This document shows, piece by piece, positions 24,137-31,076 of a stretch of 64,000 nt of DNA. Location: assembly GCF_013283785.1 (NCBI RefSeq), contig NZ_JABCPZ010000017.1, forward strand, positions 1-64,000. The letters run 5' to 3'. This stretch comes from Nonomuraea antri. Lineage in GTDB: Bacteria; Actinomycetota; Actinomycetes; Streptosporangiales; Streptosporangiaceae. Below the pieces are notes generated by a model. The model was not told where the DNA came from. It made no database searches and saw nothing but the letters and a program-made list of their open reading frames with translations. The translations under genes were made by a program, and so were the position numbers. Within the stretch, counting starts at the first letter, position 1. Each line of letters opens with the position of its first letter.

Positions 24137-25324
24137 TCAGGGCTGGACGCGTCGTCCCAGGTGGGCCAGCAGCCGGGTGAACAGCGGGGCCGTCGGCAGG
24201 ACCGGGATCGGTTCGGCGAACCGGCCCGCGCGACGCTGGACGTCGCCGACGGCGTTCGCCGCGTACTCCCAGACCGCGCGCACGACGTCGTCGTCGGCGT
24301 GGTACGGCAGGTGGGCGCCGGTGGCGAGGTCCCAGCCGTGGACCAGCGACTCCTGCAGCGCGATCGAGGCCAGCGTGGCGCCGGGGACGGTGGCGCCCAT
24401 GAAGGCGTACCGGCGCTCCAGCACGCCGGGGGCGGCGAAGGCGGCCACCGACCGTGCGGCGATCGCGCGGAAGGCTGTGGCGGGGTCGGGGCCTAGATGG
24501 TCGGTGTCGGCCTGGCGCTGTTCGTCGAGTTCGGACGGATCCGGCTGCTCACCCTCGGCGAAGCGGGCGAGCAGGAGCAGCGCGCCGGCCAGGTGGTGTG
24601 CGGTCTGGCGTACGGTCCATTTCCCGCCCGCGCCGACCGTGTCCCAGTGGTGCGCGCCGACCTGCTCCAGCAACCGGACGACCTGGGCATGGCTACGTCC
24701 CAGCAGGTCGGGCACGCCCGGCAGACCCGGCTGGCCCGACAGGTCCTTCCGATCTGACTGGCCCGCCCGGCCCGGCTGGCCCGGCTGGCCCGACAGGTCC
24801 TCCCGGTCCGACAGGTCCTTCCGATCTGACTGGCCCGACAGACCCGACAGGCGCGACAGGTCCGGCTGACCCGACAGGTCCTCCCGGTCCGGCTGGTCCT
24901 CCCGGTCCGGCTGGCCCGCCCAGCCCGGCTGGTCCGACTGGCCCGCCCGGTCCGGCAGGTTCGGGCGGGCGGCGGGGGACATCGTGCGGCGGAGCTGCTC
25001 GGCGTCGTAGAGCAGTTCGCCTGAGACGATCTTCCCGTCGCGCACGCGCAGGAGTCCGGCGGCGGTCAGCGTGCCGGGCAGCGGGTCCATCTCCCAGTCG
25101 ATGATGGAGCAGACCAGGTCGCCGTCGATGAACTGATGACGTACCCGGAAGGCGCGCACGGCCGCGCCGGCCTGGCGGGCCATGGCGCGATAGCTCGCGC
25201 TGTCGGTGAAGCCGGCGACGGGGCCGGTGAAGGCGAAGTCGTCGGCCAGCGGGACCTGGCTCAGGTCACCGGCCAGATGCTGCCAGGCGTGGTAGTAGGG
25301 CTCGACGACGGTACGAGGATCCAT
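24137..25324 (-). CDS. SnoaL-like / repeat linker / DinB-like fusion protein
   Basis: The 395-aa protein has three parts. Residues 1-115 are a SnoaL/NTF2-like domain ([35 protein letters not shown]). Residues about 121-204 are a highly charged, Gly/Ser/Asp/Arg/Gln repeat linker encoded by a 9-bp minisatellite. Residues about 208-395 are a DinB/maleylpyruvate isomerase-like bundle ([48 protein letters not shown]) with the His residues that bind metal in that family (AHH near 253, HGWD near 323). It is 69 bp downstream of the sigma factor gene and probably co-transcribed. GGAGGCGG precedes the ATG. The mycothiol-dependent enzyme reaction is a family inference only. Confidence 0.75.
   Translation of the reverse strand: MDPRTVVEPYYHAWQHLAGDLSQVPLADDFAFTGPVAGFTDSASYRAMARQAGAAVRAFRVRHQFIDGDLVCSIIDWEMDPLPGTLTAAGLLRVRDGKIVSGELLYDAEQLRRTMSPAARPNLPDRAGQSDQPGWAGQPDREDQPDREDLSGQPDLSRLSGLSGQSDRKDLSDREDLSGQPGQPGRAGQSDRKDLSGQPGLPGVPDLLGRSHAQVVRLLEQVGAHHWDTVGAGGKWTVRQTAHHLAGALLLLARFAEGEQPDPSELDEQRQADTDHLGPDPATAFRAIAARSVAAFAAPGVLERRYAFMGATVPGATLASIALQESLVHGWDLATGAHLPYHADDDVVRAVWEYAANAVGDVQRRAGRFAEPIPVLPTAPLFTRLLAHLGRRVQP
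24711..24963. repeat. in-frame 9-bp minisatellite
   Basis: About 28 imperfect copies of a 9-bp unit of the type GGYCCNNCN (plus strand; for example GGTCCTCCC, GGTCCGGCT, GGCCCGACA). Longer repeats such as GGTCCTTCCGATCTGACTGG recur. The unit length is a multiple of three, so the array stays in frame inside the SnoaL/DinB fusion gene, where it encodes a linker with repeats such as GQSDRKDLS and DREDLSGQP. On the plus strand it encodes Gly-X-Y triplets. Confidence 0.9.
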
Positions 25325-25393
25325 GGGAGCCGCCTCCGGTGCGGGGTCGCGGGCGCGACCGTTCCCCTGACAGATCCGGCCCGCGACACCGAC

Positions 25394-26368
25394 TCATCGC
25401 ACGGCCGCCGAATTCCCTGCCGCCAGTGGTAACCCGAACCAGCCGAACAGCCCCGGATCGGGGAAACCGACGATCTCCGCCACCCCGTCCTGGGCCAGGG
25501 ACAGCACCATGATCCCGTAGCCGCGGCAGGCGCCGGCCTGGTCGGGTAGGTAGGCGGCCAGGGCGGGCTGGCCGTTCGCGGCGATCTCGACCAGGTCGAT
25601 GAGGTCCAGCCGCCCGTCGGCCGGCCGGGTGGCGAAGAACTCCGTCACCGCCGTCCGGCCGCTGATCTCGACCTGTTCCGGTGGCATCCGCAAGATCACG
25701 TCCTCGCGGAGGAGGCCGGCCAGCGCGTCCAGGTCGCGCCGGCGCCAGGAGTCCACGAACCGGCGCAGCAGCTGCCGCTCGTAGTCGATCAGCGGCCGCT
25801 GCGGCGCGGCGGCCCTGGCGCGCAGCGCGGCCCGGCCACGCTGCAGCGAGCTGTTGACGGCCGGGACGCTGAGGTCCAGCAGCGCCGCGACCTCGGCCGC
25901 GCTCCAGGACAGCACCTCGCGCAGGATGACCACGGCCCGCTGGGTCGGCGGCAGCAGCTGTAAAGCCGTGACGAAGGCCAGCGCCACCTCCTCGCGCCGC
26001 TCGACGAGCAGCGCCGGGTCGAGTTCGGCGAGCAGCGTGTCGGGATAGGGCTGCAGCTGATCGACCTCGGCGGCCACGACGGGCAGCCGCCCACGCCGTT
26101 CGACGGCCCGCAGGCACGCCATGGTCGCGATCCTGTGCAGCCAGTGGTGCAGCGGCGAGCGGCCCTCGTAACCACCCAGACCGCGCCAGGCGCGCAACAG
26201 CGTCTCCTGCAGCGCGTCCTCGGCCTGGTCGAGTGAGCCGAGCATGCGATAGCAGTGCAGGTGAAGCGCCCGCAGGTGCGGCGCGACCAGCGCGTCGAAG
26301 GCAGCGTGCTCACCGCGGCGCGCGGCGGCCAGCAGCCGGTCCTGCCCGGCGCCGGAGTCCTGAAGCAT
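25394..26368 (-). CDS. ECF sigma factor with C-terminal SnoaL-like domain
   Basis: The 324-aa protein has sigma-2 (residues 20-85; LHLHCYRMLGSLDQAEDALQETLLRAWRGL), sigma-4 (about 130-190; ALQLLPPTQRAVVILREVLSW...AAEVAALLDLS) and a C-terminal SnoaL/NTF2-like fold (200-320). This is the SigX5/ECF-with-SnoaL architecture of actinobacteria, in which the extra domain modulates activity without a separate anti-sigma factor. The start at 26368 follows GGGGTGAG; the upstream ATG at 26392 lies inside the -10 region (TAGGGT at 26388-26383). Upstream lies the tandem repeat array at 26403-26609. The next gene is the SnoaL/DinB fusion. Confidence 0.88.
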   Translation of the reverse strand: MLQDSGAGQDRLLAAARRGEHAAFDALVAPHLRALHLHCYRMLGSLDQAEDALQETLLRAWRGLGGYEGRSPLHHWLHRIATMACLRAVERRGRLPVVAAEVDQLQPYPDTLLAELDPALLVERREEVALAFVTALQLLPPTQRAVVILREVLSWSAAEVAALLDLSVPAVNSSLQRGRAALRARAAAPQRPLIDYERQLLRRFVDSWRRRDLDALAGLLREDVILRMPPEQVEISGRTAVTEFFATRPADGRLDLIDLVEIAANGQPALAAYLPDQAGACRGYGIMVLSLAQDGVAEIVGFPDPGLFGWFGLPLAAGNSAAVR

Positions 26369-26402
26369 GCTCACCCCAGCGACCCTAACCACCGACTACG
26401 AC

Positions 26403-26609
26403 AAGAACCGGCCGACCGACGACCGCCCACAACAAGAACCACCGAACCTGACGACCGCCTGCGACTAAACCTCCGGACCCGGCGATCCGCTGCGACAAGC
26501 ACCACCGAATCTGACGACCGCCTGCGACTAAGACCGCCGAACCTGAGGACCCGCTGCCGCCAAGACCGCCGAGCCGAACGACCGGCTGCGGCAAGAACCG
26601 CCGCTTACC
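26403..26609. repeat. degenerate ~32-bp tandem repeats between divergent genes
   Basis: Seven imperfect units begin at 26403, 26434, 26467, 26497, 26530, 26562 and 26593, with spacings of 30-33 bp. Each opens with AAG-ACC-CC-GA and closes with GACCGC-TGCGAC or a close variant. There are no unique spacers, so this is not a CRISPR array. It fills most of the 360-bp gap between the sigma factor gene and the DevR box and has no coding signal. Confidence 0.75.
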
Positions 26610-26679
26610 TCCGCCCGCCCGCAGCCCCACGGTCCGACGCGGGTCCTCGGGGACGTGTCCTCACGCGGTGGCCCGACTA

Positions 26680-26693
26680 GGGACCAAAGTCCC
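26680..26693. promoter_or_regulatory. DevR/DosR-type box with leaderless promoter
   Basis: GGGACCAAAGTCCC is a symmetrical 14-bp match to the dormancy regulator (DevR/DosR) box GGGACT-TTNGTCCC family. It is followed by a perfect TANNNT -10 (TAGCGT, 26717-26722) and, 7 nt later, by the ATG at 26730. The box is centred about 43 bp before that predicted start of transcription, the usual activator position. Confidence 0.7.
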
Positions 26694-26729
26694 TGTCTGG
26701 CGCCGGAGCCCGCGGGTAGCGTCGCCGGT

Positions 26730-27479
26730 ATGCCCGACATCGACCTGACCAGGATCCGGGCCGTCGTCTTCGACACCGACGGCGTGGTGACCGACACCGC
26801 CCGGGTGCACGCCGCCGCGTGGAAACACGTCTTCGACGCCTTCCTGCGCGGCCGGTCCGCGCCGTTCGACGTCCGGGCCGACTACCTGCGCCACGTGGAC
26901 GGCCGCTCCCGCCTGGACGGCGTGCGCACCTTCCTGGCCTCCCGCGACCTCCACCTGCCCGAGGGCGGACCGGACGACGAGCCGGGCGCGCCGACCGTGC
27001 ACGGCCTCGGCCGGGCCAAGGACGCGCTGTTCACCCGGGAGGTCGACGAGCACGGCGTGGCCGCGTACGGCTCGACCGTCGCCCTGCTGCACGAGCTGCG
27101 CGGGCGCGGCTGCCGTACCGCGGTGGTGTCGGCCAGCAGGCACTGCCGTCAGGTCGTGGTCGCGGCGGGCCTGATCCACCTGTTCGACGTGCTGGTCGAC
27201 GGCGAGGACGCGGCCCGGCTGGGCCTGCCGGGCAAACCGGACCCGGCGCTGTTCCTGGAGGCGTGCGCCCGCCTGGACCTGCCGGCCGGAGAGGCGGCGA
27301 TGGTGGAGGACGCGCTGCCCGGCGTCGAAGCCGGCCGCCGCGGCGGCTTCGCCCTGGTCGTCGGCGTGGACCGGGCGGACTCCCGGGCGGCGGAGATGCG
27401 CGCGTCCGGGGCCGACGTCGTGGTGAGTGACCTGGCCGAACTGACGGTCACCGGGCACGTCCCCGCAGGACGGCGATGA
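26730..27479 (+). CDS. HAD hydrolase, beta-phosphoglucomutase-like
   Basis: The 249-aa protein has the HAD motifs: nucleophile DTDGVVTD (residues 11-18; the first Asp is the nucleophile and the second the acid/base), a helical cap, motif II S in VVSAS near 133, Lys in LGLPGKPDP near 167 and the acidic VEDALPG near 193. The cap and motif layout match beta-phosphoglucomutases and related sugar-phosphate phosphatases. I chose the ATG at 26730 from the TAGCGT -10 that sits 7 nt upstream. A DevR-type box precedes it, and a PPOX gene follows 67 bp on; both families are DevR targets in mycobacteria and Streptomyces, so a hypoxia or redox response is likely. Confidence 0.85.
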   Translation: MPDIDLTRIRAVVFDTDGVVTDTARVHAAAWKHVFDAFLRGRSAPFDVRADYLRHVDGRSRLDGVRTFLASRDLHLPEGGPDDEPGAPTVHGLGRAKDALFTREVDEHGVAAYGSTVALLHELRGRGCRTAVVSASRHCRQVVVAAGLIHLFDVLVDGEDAARLGLPGKPDPALFLEACARLDLPAGEAAMVEDALPGVEAGRRGGFALVVGVDRADSRAAEMRASGADVVVSDLAELTVTGHVPAGRR

Positions 27480-27546
27480 ACGCCTGGACGCCCACCCCCG
27501 AAGACCTCCACCGCGCACCTCCACCCCCATCGCGAAGGAAGTAGTC

Positions 27547-28203
27547 ATGCCAGGAACCGGCGACTTCGGACACCGCCTCACCTACCACCGCGAACGCCTC
27601 GGCCTGACCCTGCAGCAGCTCGCCGACCGCGCGGACATGTCCGCCGGGTACCTCCAGTACATGGAGACCCACCTGGACGTGCCCGACCGGGGCACCATGG
27701 TCCGCCTGGCCGACGCGCTGGAGACCACCGTCCAGGACCTGCTGGGCGGCGGATACGACCGGCCGCCCGGCCCAGGGCCCGCACTGGCGGCCCCCGTGCT
27801 CGAGACCCTGGACACCGGGGAATGCCTGCGTCTGATCGCCTCCGGCGGCATCGGCCGGGTCGTGTTCAGCGGCTCGCACGGCCCGACGGCCCTGCCCGTC
27901 AACTACCGGCTGCACGACGGCGCCATCGTCTTCCGCACCGCCTACGGCGGCCCGATGGACCAGGACCTGCGCAGCGGCACGAAAGACGTGGACATCAAGA
28001 TCGGTTTCGAGGTGGACAGGATCGACGAAGCGCGACGCCAGGGCTGGAGCGTGCTCGTCCAGGGCCCGGCCCACCACGTGCCGGACGACGAGGTGGACAA
28101 GCTCGCCGACACCGGCCTCACCCCGTGGGCGGGCGGCGATCGGCGGCTGTACATCCGGATCGTCCCGCACCAGATCACCGGTCGCCGCATCGGCGGCCTG
28201 TGA
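27547..28203 (+). CDS. XRE HTH-pyridoxamine 5'-phosphate oxidase-like fusion
   Basis: The 218-aa protein joins an N-terminal Cro/CI-type HTH (residues 8-65; LQQLADRADMSAGYLQYMETHLDVP) to a PPOX-type split-barrel flavin-binding domain (about 85-215; ECLRLIASGGIGRVVF, ALPVNYRLHDGAIVFRTAYGG). Such fusions occur in actinobacteria, where the barrel domain may bind FMN or F420. GGAAG precedes the ATG. It is probably the second gene of the DevR-box operon. It could act as a flavin-sensing regulator. Confidence 0.83.
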   Translation: MPGTGDFGHRLTYHRERLGLTLQQLADRADMSAGYLQYMETHLDVPDRGTMVRLADALETTVQDLLGGGYDRPPGPGPALAAPVLETLDTGECLRLIASGGIGRVVFSGSHGPTALPVNYRLHDGAIVFRTAYGGPMDQDLRSGTKDVDIKIGFEVDRIDEARRQGWSVLVQGPAHHVPDDEVDKLADTGLTPWAGGDRRLYIRIVPHQITGRRIGGL

Positions 28204-28220
28204 CGCCGGGCTGCGGAAGC

Positions 28221-28715
28221 TCAGAGTTTGCCGGGTTCTCCGGTCCGGATGAACGTGAGCACAGCGTGCCGTAGTTGTCGCAGGAAGTCCGTGAGATCCT
28301 CGGCGATCGGGGCGAAGTCTTCGTCTCTGGACGCCGCCCGCGACCGATGGACCTCGCCGCTCCCGGTGATGGCGTAGAGGACGCCGCCGCCGTCGCTGGC
28401 GAACACGGTGCCCGAGGCCGGGCCGGGGAGGTCGACGGGGCCCTGGGTCACGAGCTCGTCGTGGACGTGGCAGGCGCAGTGGATGAAGTAGCCGTTTCCG
28501 ATGTCGGGCAGCGAGACCTCGTGGATCACTCGATAGAAGCCGGCGAGCGGATCGGGCAGGCTCAGGTGCTTGTCACCCTCGGCTGAACCGATCGCGTTGG
28601 CGTCGGGCGGGTAGCCGTAGGTGGCTTCGAAGCCGTCCAGGAAAGGCCGCAACGCCTGGTCGAGCTCGTCGTGCCAGGCGATCAGCCAGTCGTCGTCGAG
28701 GGAGTCGGTGATCAC
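28221..28715 (-). CDS. SMI1/KNR4 (SUKH) family protein
   Basis: The 164-aa protein looks like the SUKH fold: LGYPPDANA-type turn near 35 (YGYPPDANAIGSA), a HxxxC...ISC...-type middle and ASDGGGVLYAI near 112, then a long C-terminal helix (EDLTDFLRQLRHAVLTFI). SUKH proteins are often immunity proteins of toxin systems, but many actinobacterial copies are stand-alone. No toxin gene is next to it here; the neighbour is a sigma factor remnant. The start is a GTG at 28715 with GGGGAG upstream. Confidence 0.65.
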   Translation of the reverse strand: MITDSLDDDWLIAWHDELDQALRPFLDGFEATYGYPPDANAIGSAEGDKHLSLPDPLAGFYRVIHEVSLPDIGNGYFIHCACHVHDELVTQGPVDLPGPASGTVFASDGGGVLYAITGSGEVHRSRAASRDEDFAPIAEDLTDFLRQLRHAVLTFIRTGEPGKL

Positions 28716-28794
28716 CGTCCCATTCTCCCCTGCCGGCGCCCGCGCCTTCCCGGTGCCCGAACCCGCGATGGCGCAGTCGGCTGGTACGGGCCAT

Positions 28795-29049
28795 GAGCGC
28801 TACGGCGAGCCGGCCGCGGAGGCGCTGTGGCCGGGCCGCGCGCGGACCGGACTGCTGCCCGACGACCAGGACCGGTCTCGCTGGAACGACGAACTGATCG
28901 CCGCCCTGTACGACCGGCTCGGCGCGCTGACCGGCTCGCCGGTCGTGGAGCGCCGCCCAGGGCGTGGCGACGAGGCGTACCGGCGGGCGCGAGACCTCAC
29001 CGGCGACGGCGCGGAACGGCGCTTCCTCGAACGCCGGCCGACGGGACGG
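28795..29049 (+). pseudogene. shrunken C-terminal remnant of an ECF42-type sigma factor
   Basis: The frame reads LPDDQDRSRW, then ALYDRLGALTGSPVV, EAYRRARDLTG and ERRFLERR. These are the landmark pieces of the TPR-like C-terminal extension of ECF42-type sigma factors (normally DQDRSRWD, ALYDRL...SPVVELNRAVA, EAAAAYRRAL.LT, AERRFLERR). They keep their order, but tens of residues between them are gone and the sigma-2 and sigma-4 regions are absent. There is no suitable start. It is a clear deletion relic. Confidence 0.6.
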
Positions 29050-29286
29050 GCCCGGGCCGGTCATGGCGTGAGCGAGGTCCCCGTCGCCGACCCCGGGACG
29101 CCTCTGATGTCCCCAGGTCGTCGGCGGATCGGCCCCCCGAATACGTCGAGTGGAGTACCCGGAGGTCGGCCAGGCAGCGGATGCGCGTCCCGAGCCGGTT
29201 GAGGAAAGTGTTCACAGGAGGCCCGCGGCCGTCGAGGGGTGCCGCTGCGGAGCCGAGCGGACCGGGGACGAGCGGCGGGAGACGAC

Positions 29287-29763
29287 ATGCCAGAGGGGAC
29301 ACGCCGGGACCAGCAGTCGTTGGGGGCGTTGCTGCGGCGCTGGCGGGAACGCGCGTTACTCACGCAGGAGGACGTGGCCGCGCGCTCCGGGCTCAGCGTC
29401 CGAACCGTCCGGCGGCTGGAGGGGGACGGGCTGCCGCGCGCCCGCAGCACGTCGTTACGGCTCCTGGGCGAGGCGCTCGGCCTCGACCGCGCCGAACGGG
29501 CCAGGATGGCGGCCATGGCCCGCGGCACCACCCAGGTCACCGAACGCGACTGGCCCGGTCCTCACCCCCAGGCGCCGGCACCGGTAGCGGCGTCGCAGGC
29601 GGAGGGCAGCGCGCGCACGCGGACGCGTGACGGTCTCGTCCGCGCGCACGACGCTCTCGGTCAGGCCGAGCACGCCTGCAGGAACGGGCGTGCGGCCTTG
29701 AGTGTCCTCATCGCCGATTCACTCACGCCGACGCACGAGGAGCTTCCCGGCGAGGTCAGTTGA
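29287..29763 (+). CDS. XRE-family HTH regulator (short)
   Basis: The 158-aa protein has an N-terminal Cro/CI HTH (residues 12-65; ALLRRWRERALLTQEDVAARSGLSVRTVRRLEGDG), similar to the HTH of nSTAND/AfsR-like regulators, and then a low-complexity Ala/Arg-rich tail rather than the usual large sensor domain. Two TTA (Leu) codons occur at 29356 and 29455, a rare event in this GC-rich DNA and a hint of bldA control. The ATG at 29287 is preceded by GGGAGAC. It may be a truncated member of the HTH-NTPase family. Confidence 0.65.
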   Translation: MPEGTRRDQQSLGALLRRWRERALLTQEDVAARSGLSVRTVRRLEGDGLPRARSTSLRLLGEALGLDRAERARMAAMARGTTQVTERDWPGPHPQAPAPVAASQAEGSARTRTRDGLVRAHDALGQAEHACRNGRAALSVLIADSLTPTHEELPGEVS

Positions 29764-29796
29764 ACGGCACGCCCGGGCGACCTCACCAGAGCCACA

Positions 29797-30234
29797 TCAG
29801 GCGATGGCCCCGAGCCGGTAGAAGCTGCTGCCGTTGTCGAAGAAGTGGTTGACGGTCTCCTCGGTGAGGATCGTGGTGAGGCCCATGAAGTCGTCCGGGT
29901 TGAGCGGGCCGTCGTCGTCCCAGAGCCGGAGCGTGGCGCCGACCGAGACGCACTTGTCCACCTCGACCCGCTGGCCCTCGGCCATCGACACGTAGGCCGC
30001 GGTCGTCGGCCAGATCTTCACGCGGTCCTCGTTCAGGATGTACACCTCGTCCCGATCGCCCTCCTCGAGGACGTCGACGGCCCTGATGCCGTCGAGGAAC
30101 ACCTTCCCCGGGCCACAGGCGAGCGGGCCCGCCCGGTTCTCCTGGGCGGTCGCCGGGCTTCCGGTCATCGCGAGGCTTCCCACCGCCGCGACCGCGGCCG
30201 CGAGCGTCGTCAGTCTTCTGCGCCAGGTACGCAT
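29797..30234 (-). CDS. small secreted protein, unknown
   Basis: The 145-aa product has a twin-Arg-like basic N-terminus followed by a hydrophobic signal segment (LTTLAAAVAAVGSLAMTGSPATA) and a cleavage-like TAQ. The mature part has two cysteines and strand-rich stretches (VYILNEDRVKIWP, ATLRLWDDDGPLNPDDFMGLTTI). The C-terminal half resembles the beta-sandwich of small actinobacterial secreted proteins but not any enzyme. I chose the ATG at 30234 because AAAGGAACC precedes it. It converges on the short XRE gene. Confidence 0.65.
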   Translation of the reverse strand: MRTWRRRLTTLAAAVAAVGSLAMTGSPATAQENRAGPLACGPGKVFLDGIRAVDVLEEGDRDEVYILNEDRVKIWPTTAAYVSMAEGQRVEVDKCVSVGATLRLWDDDGPLNPDDFMGLTTILTEETVNHFFDNGSSFYRLGAIA

Positions 30235-30415
30235 GTCGGTTCCTTTCGTCGTGGGGCATGGCTGTCCTGAGCGGAGCATGGGACCAGGACTCGCGCGGCG
30301 CGCCTTCGCGTACGTGGTCGCGATCCGAGCCGCTCATCAGCAGGCTGCCGCAGGCACAGGGCACGCACCAGGACACCGACCGGCCACGGACCGGGCTCTC
30401 CGCGGCAGGGGTCGA

Positions 30416-30469
30416 TTGACATCGCGTCGACGCGTCTGTTATTAATCCACCAACTGGTTGGTGGATTAA
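30416..30469 (+). promoter_or_regulatory. TetR promoter-operator
   Basis: TTGACA at 30416-30421 and TATTAA at 30440-30445 (18-bp spacer) form a good promoter. A 28-bp inverted repeat from 30442 to 30469, arms TTAATCCACCAAC / GTTGGTGGATTAA around two central bases, overlaps the -10 and the start of transcription. The Shine-Dalgarno follows directly. Binding of the encoded TetR would repress its own operon. Confidence 0.8.
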
Positions 30470-30478
30470 GGAGCTCGG

Positions 30479-31057
30479 ATGGCGACGACCCGACGAGGCA
30501 GGCCACCGGCCGCGACGGCCACGGACCGCCGCGACGCTCTGGTCCGTGCCGCGTACCAGCGCCTGGCCGAACGCGGCTTCGAGGGACTGCGCCTGCGGGA
30601 CGTCGCCGGCCACGTCGGCATCGACCACTCCTCGATCCACCACCACTTCCCCACCAAGCAGGACCTGGTGGTGGCGGTCGTGGACCACAGCACCCGGCAG
30701 TTCTGGTCGACCACGCCGCAGGACGGCAGCCCGGCCGAGCGCCTGCGCGGCCACCTCGCCGCACTCCGCAGGAAGATCGTCGAGGAGCCCGAGCTGCACG
30801 CGGTGCTGCGCGAGCTGGACCTGCGCGCCCGGCGCGACCCCGAGCTGCGGGAGATCATCGCCGGCCGCGAGGAAGGCTGGCGGAACTCCCTGCGCACCCT
30901 GCTGGCCGAGGCCGCCATGGACGGCGCGCTGACGCCGGGCGTCGATCCGGCCGCCGGCGCCGAGCTGATCATCGCCACGGTCAAGGGCGCGAGCCTGACC
31001 CCCGACCGCGCCGACGACGTGCTCGGGCTGCTCGACCGGCTGCTGTTACCCGCATGA
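30479..31057 (+). CDS. TetR family repressor (operon with FAD monooxygenase)
   Basis: The 192-aa protein has an HTH at residues 14-62 (RDVAGHVGIDHSSIHHHFPTKQDLVVAVV) and a short helical C-terminus. AGGAG lies 5 nt before the ATG. The downstream FAD monooxygenase gene starts 20 bp after its stop, so both are on one transcript behind the operator at 30442-30469. One TTA codon occurs at 31046-31048, near its end. Confidence 0.88.
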   Translation: MATTRRGRPPAATATDRRDALVRAAYQRLAERGFEGLRLRDVAGHVGIDHSSIHHHFPTKQDLVVAVVDHSTRQFWSTTPQDGSPAERLRGHLAALRRKIVEEPELHAVLRELDLRARRDPELREIIAGREEGWRNSLRTLLAEAAMDGALTPGVDPAAGAELIIATVKGASLTPDRADDVLGLLDRLLLPA

Positions 31058-31076
31058 CCCAGGGAGGAGACGGCTC

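Noticed and set aside
24454-25104. Long plus-strand frame with collagen-like Gly-X-Y triplets
   Set aside because: It lies wholly opposite the SnoaL/DinB fusion gene, starts without a Shine-Dalgarno, and the parts outside the minisatellite are Arg-rich shadow sequence. The Gly-X-Y run follows from the 9-bp repeat.
26403-26609. Possible CRISPR array
   Set aside because: Repeats follow one another without unique spacers, the units are degenerate, and no cas genes are present.
28997-29302. Minus-strand frame with a plausible short protein segment (NTFLNRLGTRIRCLADLR)
   Set aside because: The GTG start has no Shine-Dalgarno or -10, the frame overlaps the sigma remnant on the other strand, and the rest is Arg/Pro shadow.
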